A stretch of DNA of 15,000 nucleotides from Zygnema cylindricum (lineage: Eukaryota; Streptophyta; Zygnematophyceae; Zygnematales; Zygnemataceae), in NCBI GenBank assembly GCA_037447655.1, contig JBBHKE010001117.1, forward strand, positions 1 to 15,000, read 5' to 3'. Numbering within the stretch: position 1 is the first letter of the stretch; each line of letters opens with the position of its first letter. The translations under genes were made by a program, and so were the position numbers. A model generated the notes under the pieces. It was not told where the DNA came from and did no database searches. It worked only from the letters and a program-made list of their open reading frames with translations. Shown here piece by piece: positions 1-7,407 of the stretch.

Positions 1-744
1 GTAGCCGTCAGCTCTTACCGGTATGTCGTAGTAGTCCGTTAGGATACATAGGGTTTGATAGCTATTTTAACATTAGCTAGATCATTAATTCGATTAACGG
101 AATAACAAATTGAGGACTTAGAAACTAGTTGAGTTTTAGTACGTGCGAAACAAATGTACCACACATTTGGTATTTTGAACAGCTAGCACCAAAAGCTAGT
201 TTGGATCCGACGGCCCTCATCATCGTCGAGATCCGCTAATGGCCGCCTTGGCGGTTTTCGGAATTGACATGACTTGTCGACACGTGGAAAGATATCTTTA
301 GGAAGCGGGAATCTCGGGGAGCGCGAGGACAAGTCTGAAGGAGACAGGCGTCCACTCCATGGCCTTGTCGTACACAGGCCGAACAGAAAGTACATCGGCC
401 CTAATACTATTTTGTACTATACAGTCTTCTGATTGGTTTGTACATCAGTAGATACGGGTTGTGAGAGGGGTTTAGGACTTAGAGGATTGAGGAGGTAGCC
501 GCCTCTCTTGCAATAAGCATGTATGAATATTGGCATCTTTGCCACTTGAAATTTAATCGCCCGGTTGGGCGTTTTCAGTGATTCATTTTGCTGTGGACTC
601 AAGGGAGTCCAGACTGCACACCTGCGCAGTCAGATTGTCTATATGCCTGCTTGGGTAGCAACAGTTCTAGTTGAAAGTGGGTTAGTCAAAAGTTATCAAG
701 AGGTTTCCTGAATTTTGCAATCCAATGGGGGACAGAAAATTGCT
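1..744 (+). repeat. 5' LTR of element 1 (3' part)
   Basis: Aligns base for base with 6165-6806, except for 102 bp at 419-520 that are absent from the 3' LTR. With the ~256 bp that lie upstream, the full LTR would be about 1.0 kb. The 3' edge is set by where both 3' LTRs stop matching internal sequence; the expected terminal CA reads CT here (743-744). The region where the other LTR has TATAAAAA is mutated here (around 380-390). It contains the downstream hairpin series (492-629) and, at 725, the ATG that opens gag. Confidence 0.88.
492..629 (+). promoter_or_regulatory. Five consecutive tetraloop hairpins in LTR downstream region (copy A)
   Basis: Five adjacent inverted repeats, each with a four-base loop: GAGGT-AGCC-GCCTC (492-505, one G-T pair), GGCA-TCTT-TGCC (532-543), CGCCC-GGTT-GGGCG (558-571), GGACTC-AAGG-GAGTCC (595-610) and CTGCAC-ACCT-GCGCAG (614-629, one mismatch). 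They lie 115-250 bp before the primer-binding site, so they would be in the 5' leader of the genomic RNA. A role in RNA packaging, dimerisation or reverse-transcription start is inference only. Confidence 0.6.
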
Positions 745-1700
745 TGTTATGGGCCCACCCTCTAGGGTGCCCATCTTAAACGGATCTGGGTACATTTATT
801 GGGAAGCCCTGATGACAATGGCATTGTGTGAAAAGCGATACTAGGGAATTGTCAGTGGACAAGTGAAATGTCCATCTCAGAGAACTCCACCAGGGTTTGG
901 TGGAGTGAGGTTATCTGCAGCAGCATCTGCTCCAACGGAGGAGGCAGACGATAGGGACAGCAGTGTGTTTGAAAAAGGGAAAAGAAATGAAACACCTGTT
1001 ACTCCCATTGCCACAGTACCAGGAGCGGTGGTTGTGAAGACCGAGGAAAACGACATTAAGATGTGGGAGTACACCAACATGAATGCCAAAGCACTTCATT
1101 CCGAGGCACCTCACTCAAGCATTGGTAACCTCTCATCTTCACATCTTCAAGGCCGAAGTGTTGTGGATGACTTTAGTGGAGATCTATAGAGCTGGTGCCA
1201 TTCAAGAGCTTTAGCTGGTTGAGCTAAGGCTGGGGAGTTATACTTACAAAAGAGGGAAGATGTTAGACTACTGTAATGATCTCTCTTGTCTGTATATGGA
1301 GATGGAAAGTGCCGGATGGATAAGCACAATAAAGATGAAGTTAACACCCTCATCATGAAGTTGCCTGAGGAGTATGAAAGCATAGTATACCGAGTTCAAG
1401 AAATGGATGACAGTTCTTGAAGTGGAACACAGTGGTCCGAATGATACTCGTGCAAGAGAACACCATCGAGATCCGTAAAGGAGGAAAAAGCATTCAAGCT
1501 CTAGCTGCTAGAACCGACTAGTGGAGGAAGGATCCGAAGAAGCCGCACAACAATTTCAAAGAAGATCGATCTGAAGAGCCTAGGCCCCCCAAGGGTCTTT
1601 GTCATTTGTGCAAAAAGTCAGGACACTTCATAGTTGATTCTAACAAGCTATAAGACCTGAGGCTCCAAGAAAACCGTGGAGGGGGTTCTTCCGGAAGGAA
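725..1700 (+). pseudogene. gag: gag of element 1 (broken)
   Basis: Gag forms the virus-like particle that packages the RNA. The frame opens at ATG 725, inside the LTR, and reads through the primer site into the hallmark copia Gag N-terminus (V-P-I-L-N-G-S-G-Y-x-x-W, about residues 17-28). A stop at 842-844 replaces a Trp codon, and the frame then stays open to the stop at 1187-1189. Further parts continue in other frames: a capsid core segment (about 1155-1350), the segment ending in V-Q-E-M-D-D-S (to ~1420), and a zinc knuckle (1600-1641) in frame with an acidic Glu-rich stretch (1714-1825). The knuckle reads C-H-L-C-x4-H-x4-S: the last Cys is Ser. Stops also occur near 1518 and 1651. Confidence 0.88.
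746..759 (+). promoter_or_regulatory. Primer-binding site for half initiator tRNA-Met (element 1)
   Basis: GTTATGGGCCCACC begins one base after the LTR end. It is the exact complement of the anticodon arm of plant initiator tRNA-Met (residues about 26-39, GGUGGGCCCAUAAC, from memory), not of the tRNA 3' end that most plant copia elements use (TGGTATCAGAGC type). Drosophila copia is known to prime from a 5' half of initiator tRNA-Met cut in the anticodon loop. The CACC tail fits the plant tRNA rather than the metazoan one (which would give CAGC). The site lies within the gag reading frame. Confidence 0.82.
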
Positions 1701-1825
1701 GAAGAAGGCACTTGTGGTCACTCTTGTCAAAGGAGAGACTGAGGAGGATGAGTCATCTGAGGAGGAGGATGGGGAGCTTCTTCTCGATGAGAATTTGGAG
1801 GAGAAGGAGATCCCTCGAAAAACAG

Positions 1826-2264
1826 AAGTGTGCTCTTGGAGCCATTCTGGAAGCTCCACAGGAAGGATGGATCATCGAATCAGGTGCATCCATGCATATG
1901 TGTCGTGACAAGCACCTCTTTACAAAATAAGAAAAATCCCTACCGTAGAAATAGAGTATGAGGATGGGAGAGTAGTTACTACAAATCTAGTGAGCTCAAT
2001 AGATCTGAAAGTCTTAGTGGAGGGTAAGACTTCTATACTCACCTTCTCAGATGTGCTCTATATTCCTCAGCTGAGTAAAAATCTTGTGTCTACCTCTGTA
2101 CTAGATGCCAAGGATTTTGATACCTTCGCTAGAAAGGGAGTCTTCATAGCTAAGTATGGAGATGAAGTCTACTTCACAACAGATAAGGGCAGCCAAGGAA
2201 TGTTTAGGCTTATTCTGAGTAGTGAAAAGAAGAGCGCTTACTATGGTGGTGTTACGAGCTTGAT
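1826..2264 (+). pseudogene. pol: Aspartic protease region of pol, element 1 (broken)
   Basis: The protease would cut the Gag-Pol polyprotein. The motif I-I-E-S-G-A-S-x-H-M lies at about 1871-1900; the catalytic Asp of the copia D-S-G-A signature is Glu (codon GAA 1877-1879), while element 2 has Asp at this place. A one-base insertion near 1820 shifts the frame between gag and protease, and a one-base loss near 1930 shifts it again. From 1990 the frame is open to the stop at 2359-2361, with L-Y-I-P-x-L-x-x-N-L-V-S, typical of the copia protease C-terminal part. The product would be inactive. Confidence 0.85.
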
Positions 2265-2789
2265 CATCGGGCAAAAGCGATTCGGGCATGTGCATTTTGA
2301 TAGGCTGAGGGAAATTAAGAAACTTGGTGTAGTAGAAGGGATACAGTTTAGGGATAATTAAATGATAGATGATTGTAGTGGCTGTGCCCAAGGTAAGGCT
2401 CTTAGAATGCCCGTTCCCAATATTGCCACATGTAGAGGTGAGAAAGTACTTGATCTGGTCCAAATAGATATCTGGGGACCTGCAAGAGTACCTTCGGTTG
2501 GGGGAAAGAGGTATAAGCTAACACTTACTGATGATTGGTCCAATTATTCCAAAGTCTATTTCCTAAAAACAAAGAATGAAACACCAAAGTACTTCAAAGA
2601 ATACAAAGCTTGGAGTGAGAAATTGCCCGGAACCCCCATTAAGCGAATAAAGAGTGATAATGGGGGAGAATATACCTCTTACCAATTTGAGGAATACTTG
2701 AGAGACGAGGGAGTTCAGCATTAGAAAACTGTACCGAATAATCCAAAACAAAATGGGGTAGCTGAGAGGTTAAACCGGACTTTGAGAGA

Positions 2790-3525
2790 TTGTTTGTGTA
2801 CTTTGTGTTGTTCTGACACAATTACTGGCACTGAAGATGAAGAAGATGCAGCAGTAGTCATCGTAGAACAAATCAAGAGAGGAAGCTTCCACAAATACCG
2901 ATGGCTGAACAGAAACTTTGACAGACTATAACTTTCAGAAAAACACTCTAAACGTCCTGAAACTCTGCCACAATGTAGCTAACATACAAAAGAACACAAA
3001 CACAAAATTTCAATCAATTCCGCTCACAAATCTGTGAGATATGTATAAATGAAATTACATAAAACTGAGTGTACAGTTTTCATATCATTTGTTCCTAAAA
3101 ATCAAATTCACTAAGTCCTACTTTTATACACCGAAACTACACTAAGCTGTACGGAGGCATTCCAGCCGTACATCTAACATTCTATCACAAATATTTACAC
3201 CGAAGTTCAGTCAACGTAAAGTGATAATGATCTAGTCACGCCTCGTCACTATTTGTTGGCGGCGGCTGTCAGCGGTCCGATTAGAGGATTTGGCACCGTA
3301 GGATTGACTTTACGAAGTCCAGTGGTCCTGCCGAATTTCCGTACGTCCACGGAGGACATACTCACGCATTCTCCCAAGTGACGACACGTGTCCCAAGTGT
3401 GAATGAACCGTGAACTCCCAACTTCACTGTCACACTATTTTCGGTAAGTACTGAACCGAACTCAACCAAAAATAACTTAAGTCCTGAACAGCTCTCTCTC
3501 ACAGCTGAGGCATAAAGAGGACTAA
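2790..3525 (-). mobile_element. Inserted fragment resembling the 5' end of another LTR retrotransposon
   Basis: 736 bp interrupt integrase and have no counterpart in element 2 (which reads straight through at ~9700-9730). Read on the minus strand, the piece has a TATA box (TATAAAAG, plus-strand 3121-3128), then a long T/G-rich leader, and finally an ATG (plus 2861-2859) opening 24 codons up to the left junction. The short peptide is Ser-rich and ends V-H-K, where copia-type Gag proteins usually continue with F-D-G-x-N-F. The order LTR-like promoter, leader, gag start suggests a 5' fragment of an unrelated LTR element. No clean LTR ends, primer site or target-site duplication were found, so the family stays open. 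Confidence 0.5.
3121..3128 (-). promoter_or_regulatory. TATA-box-like site in the inserted fragment
   Basis: On the minus strand this reads TATAAAAG, about 260 bp before the candidate gag ATG at 2861. The spacing fits an LTR promoter followed by leader. Not tested; AT-rich DNA gives such matches by chance. Confidence 0.35.
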
Positions 3526-3623
3526 AGCTTTCTAAAAACAACACTATGCTGGCTGATAAGAAAATAGGAGGAAGAGCTTTCTAAAAACAACACTATGCTG
3601 GCTGATAAGAAAATAGGAAGAAG
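3526..3623 (+). repeat. 49-bp tandem duplication at the right junction of the insertion
   Basis: Units 3526-3574 and 3575-3623 differ at one base (GGAGGAAG versus GGAAGAAG). Only the second unit continues in frame into integrase. The sequence belongs to integrase, so it was duplicated when or after the foreign fragment was captured. Confidence 0.92.
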
Positions 3624-3828
3624 ATTTTGGGCAGGGGCCACGAACTGTGCTAACTACATTAAAAATAGAGTTCTCACTACAACCATTAATGGAATGACAC
3701 CTCATGAGAGATGTTTTGGAAGGAAACCATATATTTCTCACTTGAAAGTATTCGGTAGTCAAGTATATAGTCTTGACACAGATAACAAAAACTGGAAACT
3801 AGATGTTAAAGGGAAAATATGATATTTT

Positions 3829-4470
3829 TTGGGATATGATGAGGATGTCAAGGGATATAGAGTCTATGACTTAGCTAAACAAGATATCATTCTTGTAAAG
3901 CATCTTGTTGTCATGGATGAAGGAAAGTCATTTGATCCCTTGAAATACACTAAAAAGATAAAAATCAGTTTTGAGTACGAGAGGGAGGAGGACTCGGATC
4001 TTCCCTGGAGGGACACAAGTGAAAACGTGACTGCATATTCGGGGAGAGCCAAGATGGGGGAGATGCACCGAGATTTCCTCATATCTCTACATACTCTGAA
4101 GAGACAGGGGAGGAGGAGGCGGAACCGGCTTCCATAGATAGGCGAGCCGATGAGACAGTAAGGGGGAACGCGAGACTTCCCTCTATTCCAGCTTCAGAAT
4201 TAAGGGGAGGACGAAGGAGCAGCAAAAAGCTACAAGAAAAACAAGTTGTTCACAAAGTAACAACGCTATCTCACCCAAATGAGCCTCAGTCATACCTGGA
4301 GGCAATGGACAGTCCGGAGATAGACCGGCAATGGACAGTCCGGAGATAGACAGATGGGTCAGAGCCATAAATGATGAGATGGCTTCCATCATGGAAGCTA
4401 ATACTTGGGAGCAGATGGACTGTCTTCCAGACAAAAAACCTATCGGGTGCAAATGGGTATTTAAATAGAA
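3829..4470 (+). pseudogene. pol: Integrase C-terminus and linker to reverse transcriptase, element 1
   Basis: After the TGA at 3820-3822 the same frame reads G-Y-D-E-D-V-K-G-Y-R-V-Y-D, the conserved GKGY-like integrase C-terminal block of copia elements, followed by an acidic, poorly conserved linker. The frame ends at 4135-4137. A 26-bp tandem duplication at 4301-4352 adds a frameshift. W-V-F-K at about 4455-4465 followed by a stop (TAG 4466-4468) marks the start of reverse transcriptase. Confidence 0.75.
4301..4352 (+). repeat. 26-bp tandem duplication
   Basis: Units 4301-4326 and 4327-4352 differ only in the last base. Element 2 has a single unit at the same place (about 10430-10455). 26 is not a multiple of three, so the duplication shifts the pol frame. 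Confidence 0.92.
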
Positions 4471-4471
4471 A

Positions 4472-5079
4472 GTGAAACCAGATAATACCATTGAGAGATA
4501 TAAAGCTCGGTTGGTAGCAAAGGGGTTCACCCAAAAAAAATGGATAGATTATGAGGAGACTTTTGCTATGGTGGTTCGGTTCCCATTTGTAAGGATTCTC
4601 CTTAGTTTGGTAGCAGCGGAAAACATGGAAATACACCAGATGGATATCAAGACCGCTTTCCTCAACGTTGAACTAGAGGATGAAATCTTCATGCGACATC
4701 CAGAGGGATTAATAGAGGAAGGAGAGCAGGGCAAAGACTACAAGCTCATGAAGTCCTTATATGGATTGAAGTAGGCTCCCAGAAAATGGAACAAGAAACT
4801 AGATGAGTTTCTCACCGGTCTGGGATATATTCGGATCTGTTCTGACCATTCTATTTATATGTTTGAGGATGAGAATGGTGTGATTTTTATTGCAATTTAT
4901 GTGGATGATTTGTTGGTGTTAAGTAAATCTATAGAAAATATCAATAAGTGAAAGAAAGATCTTAGAAGCAGATTTAACATGAAGGATTTAGGGGAGGCTA
5001 AATTTATTTTGGGGATTCAAATAGAAAGAGATGAGGGAATAGAATAATCAGATTTACTCAGAAGGAGGCTATCGGAAAT
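4472..5079 (+). pseudogene. pol: Reverse transcriptase of element 1 (broken)
   Basis: Copies the RNA genome to DNA. The copia-type (RVT_2) blocks occur in order: Y-K-A-R-L-V-A-K-G-F-T-Q, H-Q-M-D-I-K-T-A-F-L-N (first catalytic Asp), K-S-L-Y-G-L-K, and the catalytic Y-V-D-D box at 4898-4909, intact. Stops: TAG 4772-4774 where Gln is usual, TGA near 4948 where element 2 has Leu, and TAG near 5043 with a frameshift against element 2. The frame is otherwise the same through 4472-5040. Confidence 0.92.
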
Positions 5080-5865
5080 ATGCTTGAGAAATTTCAGATG
5101 GAAAAGGAAAACACTTGTACCACTCCCATGGACTTGAAAAAAGTAAGTGATGGGAGTGTAGAAGGAGTGATAATACTAGACGATCAGATGAGTCCAGAAG
5201 AGAGACTATTTATGAAGTCGATTCCTTACAGACAGGTTGTAGGAAGCTTGATTTACTTTGTGAATTGTACCAGACCAGACATAGCAGCAGCAGTTGGAGT
5301 CCTCAGTAGGAGTCTTAATGATCCTAGGAAGAGAGATTGGGAGGGAGCCAAGAGAGTCATGAGATACTTGGTGGGAACCACGGATTTGTGGTTGCGTTTG
5401 AGAGGGGAGCACAGTGACATCACTACTTGGAGTGATGCCAGTTATCAGAATGCACCTATGAGAAGATGCACTTCTGAGTATGTGTTATATGTGGGGGAAG
5501 GTGTTTGTTGTTGGAGTAGCAAGCAACAAAAGGTGGTTGCTTAGTCCACTATGGAGGCTGAGTTTATGGCCTCTTGTTCTACAGTGAAAGAGCTGATGTG
5601 GCTCAAGTCTTTATTGCAAGAACTTGGGTATGTGAAAAAGGGAGTGCATGAAGTGTTTTGTGATAATCAGGCTGCAATTTCAATTGCAGCCAATCCAAAA
5701 CATCATTTTAAGGCTAAGCAAATGGATATAAGATTGAGTTTTATTAGGGAAAAGGTTGAAAACAAAATTGTGAATCTTGTATATAGAGGTGATAGGGAAA
5801 TGGTAGCTGATATGATGACAAAGTCTGTGCCCTCTCCCAAGTTAAAATAGTGCAAAGAAAAGTGT
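5080..5865 (+). pseudogene. pol: End of RT and RNase H of element 1 (broken)
   Basis: RNase H removes the RNA strand after cDNA synthesis. The long frame 5080-5544 contains R-P-D-I-A-A-A-V-G and R-Y-L-x-G-T, then W-S-D-A-S (catalytic Asp GAT 5434-5436). TAG 5542-5544 replaces Gln. The same frame continues with M-E-A-E-F (catalytic Glu, ~5551-5565) and D-N-Q-A-A (Asp 5662-5664). The conserved His near the C-terminus is Gln (CAA 5719-5721; element 2 keeps His). TAG 5848-5850 corresponds to a Tyr codon of element 2, so the natural end was slightly further on. Confidence 0.9.
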
Positions 5866-5895
5866 GGGTTAAAAGAGAAATTAAAATTAGACTAG

Positions 5896-5908
5896 AAAAT
5901 AAAGGGAG
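5896..5908 (+). promoter_or_regulatory. Polypurine tract of element 1
   Basis: AAAATAAAGGGAG, purine-rich with one T, lies directly before the LTR start TGTTGAAAT. This is the usual primer for plus-strand cDNA in LTR elements. Element 2 has the same arrangement at 11977-11990. Confidence 0.75.
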
Positions 5909-6090
5909 TGTTGAAATCGCTAGATTAAGGGGAGATATTTTCCTGAGCTTCATTGATTAGAATAGCTAAAAGAAAAAGCGTATGCAGCCTGCTTCCACCT
6001 TCTCTCTTTAGCACCCATACTTCTTGTAGTCACTGAAGGAGGGAGAGGGCGGTGGAGCCATGGCTGCCTCAGCTCCTAAGGCAGGACTAA

Positions 6091-6110
6091 AGAGTGACCT
6101 AAGTCACTCT
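6091..6110 (+). promoter_or_regulatory. 8-bp perfect inverted repeat in LTR upstream part (copy B)
   Basis: AGAGTGAC-CTAA-GTCACTCT: eight perfect pairs around four bases. The copy in 11991-12998 has GAAGTGAC-ATAA-GTCACTTC (12171-12190), equally perfect though two pairs differ. The core TGAC-N4-GTCA resembles a bZIP-type palindrome; an upstream activator site or RNA hairpin are both possible. Confidence 0.55.
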
Positions 6111-6593
6111 CAACAAAAAAATTGAGTCCGGCAGGACTCCAACCTCTGACCGGCAGAGCATGGCGTATCCGTCAGCTCTTACCGGTCTGTCGTAGTAGTC
6201 CGTTAGGATACATAGGGTGTGATATATATTTTAACATTAGCTAGATTGTTAATTCGATTAACGGAATAACAACTTGAGGACTTCGAAACTAGTTGAGTTT
6301 TAGTACGCGTGAAACAAATGTACCAGACATTTGTTATTCTGAACGGCTAGCACCAAAAGTTGGTTTGGATCAAACGACCCTCATCATCGTCGAGATCCTG
6401 GAATGGCTGCCTTGGCGGTTTTCGAACGTGATATGACCTGTCAACACGTGGCAAGATATCACTGGGAAGCAAGAATCTCGGGGAGCGCGAGGACAAGTCT
6501 GAAGGAGACAGACGTCCACTCGATGACCTTGTCGTACACAGGACATACAGAAAGTACATCGGTCCTAATACCTTTTTGTACTGTATGAATATT

Positions 6594-6691
6594 GGCATCT
6601 TTGCCACTTGAAATTTAATCGCCTGGTTGGGCGTTTTTAGTGATTTTTTTTGCTGTGGACTAAAGGGAGTTCAGACTGCACAAGGGTGCAG
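6594..6691 (+). promoter_or_regulatory. Tetraloop hairpin series (copy B, first hairpin deleted)
   Basis: GGCA-TCTT-TGCC (6594-6605), CGCCT-GGTT-GGGCG (6620-6633, one G-T pair), GGACTA-AAGG-GAGTTC (6657-6672, partly decayed) and CTGCAC-AAGG-GTGCAG (6676-6691, perfect). Confidence 0.55.
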
Positions 6692-7297
6692 TCAAATTGT
6701 CTATCTGTCTGCTTGGGTAGCAGCAATTCTAAATGAAAGTGGGTTAGTCTAAAGCTATCTATAGGCTTCCTAAATTTTGTAGTCCAATGGGGGACACTGA
6801 ATAGCATGCCCTGGCTCCTTAGGCAGGTCAAAAAAAATGACATAAGTCACTTCTAACAAAAAGGTTGAGTCCGACAAGACTCGAACCTCCGACGACAAAG
6901 CGAGGCGTAGCCGTCAGCCTTAGTTAGTCTATCATTGAAGCTCGTTAGAGTACATGGGGTATGATTAGTATTTAAACATGTCAGAATTCACTAATCAAAT
7001 TAACAGAATTACGGCTAAGTAAGATATAAACAAATTGGGTTTTACTGCGAACGTGAAACCGCACGAAACAAATTTACTGGACAATCGAGTTTCTACGGCT
7101 AACGTTCAAAGTCGTTTTGTATCCAACGACACGCATCATCATCGAGATCCCGGAGTGGTCGCTTATAAGGTTTTTGCGCGTGACAAATCTTGGCGCCACG
7201 TAACAAGATAACATTGGGAAGCGGGAATCCCGGAGAGCATGGGGGCAAGTTTGGAGGAGACAGTAGTCCACTCAAAGGCAAAGTCGTACACAGACCG

Positions 7298-7305
7298 TAT
7301 AAAAA
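7298..7305 (+). promoter_or_regulatory. TATA box of the LTR promoter (element 2)
   Basis: TATAAAAA lies about 360 bp before the LTR end. The 3' LTR of element 2 has TATAGAAA at the matching place (~12626-12633), and element 1's LTRs have further changes. Transcription would start about 30 bp downstream and the hairpin series would fall within the RNA leader. Confidence 0.5.
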
Positions 7306-7407
7306 GTACACCGGCCATTGTACCTTTATGTACTTTACAATTCCTTGATTGGTGCGTACATTAGTTGATAGGGGTTGTGAGACGAGTTTAGGACTTAGAA
7401 GATTGAG

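Larger units (their letters stand above)
2265..3819 (+). pseudogene. pol: Integrase of element 1, split by a foreign insertion
   Basis: Integrase inserts the cDNA. The N-terminal H-H-C-C zinc region is seen, but the first His is Gln (CAA 2272-2274; element 2 has W-H-K-R). A stop at 2359-2361 replaces Glu. The catalytic core keeps its D-D-E residues: GAT 2467-2469 in I-D-I-W-G-P, GAT 2656-2658 in S-D-N-G-G-E-Y, and GAG 2764-2766 in V-A-E-R-L-N-R-T. Stop TAG near 2722 replaces Gln. The coding sequence breaks off at 2789 and resumes at about 3575 after the insertion and a duplicated junction, then stays open to TGA 3820-3822. The resumed part has A-N-Y-I-K-N-R and H-L-K-V-F-G, as in copia integrases. 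Confidence 0.88.
1..6806 (+). mobile_element. Element 1: decayed Ty1/copia LTR retrotransposon
   Basis: The order LTR, primer-binding site, gag, protease, integrase, reverse transcriptase, RNase H, polypurine tract, LTR is visible. Integrase before reverse transcriptase is the diagnostic Ty1/copia order. The LTRs resemble each other (roughly one difference in ten bases by eye) more than those of element 2, so they are a pair. The 5' LTR starts about 256 bp before the window. The copy is dead: gag and pol carry many stops and frameshifts, two tandem duplications, and a 736-bp foreign insertion in integrase. The right end stops at CA (6805-6806), immediately before the truncated LTR of element 2. 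Confidence 0.93.
5909..6806 (+). repeat. 3' LTR of element 1
   Basis: Begins TGTTGAAAT after the polypurine tract and ends in CA at 6805-6806; 898 bp. The end is set by comparison with 12998, where the other 3' LTR also stops after the same bases. It lacks the 102 bp at 419-520 of the 5' LTR (junction 6582/6583), which removes the first of the five hairpins. It still contains the other four hairpins (6594-6691), an upstream palindrome (6091-6110) and the out-of-place gag ATG (~6788), followed here by a stop after five codons. Confidence 0.9.

Noticed and set aside
863-1189. Separate small gene beginning at 863
   Set aside because: It is the continuation of the gag frame from ATG 725 after the nonsense codon at 842-844.
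3362-3544. Minus-strand 60-codon open frame in the inserted fragment
   Set aside because: It lies upstream of the TATA-like site in the presumed LTR, crosses the junction at 3525 and shows no recognisable motif.
6141-6240. A tRNA gene on the minus strand of the LTR
   Set aside because: Only the T-arm-like part fits; the inverted repeat where the anticodon arm should be has a 13-base loop and no matching acceptor strand was found.
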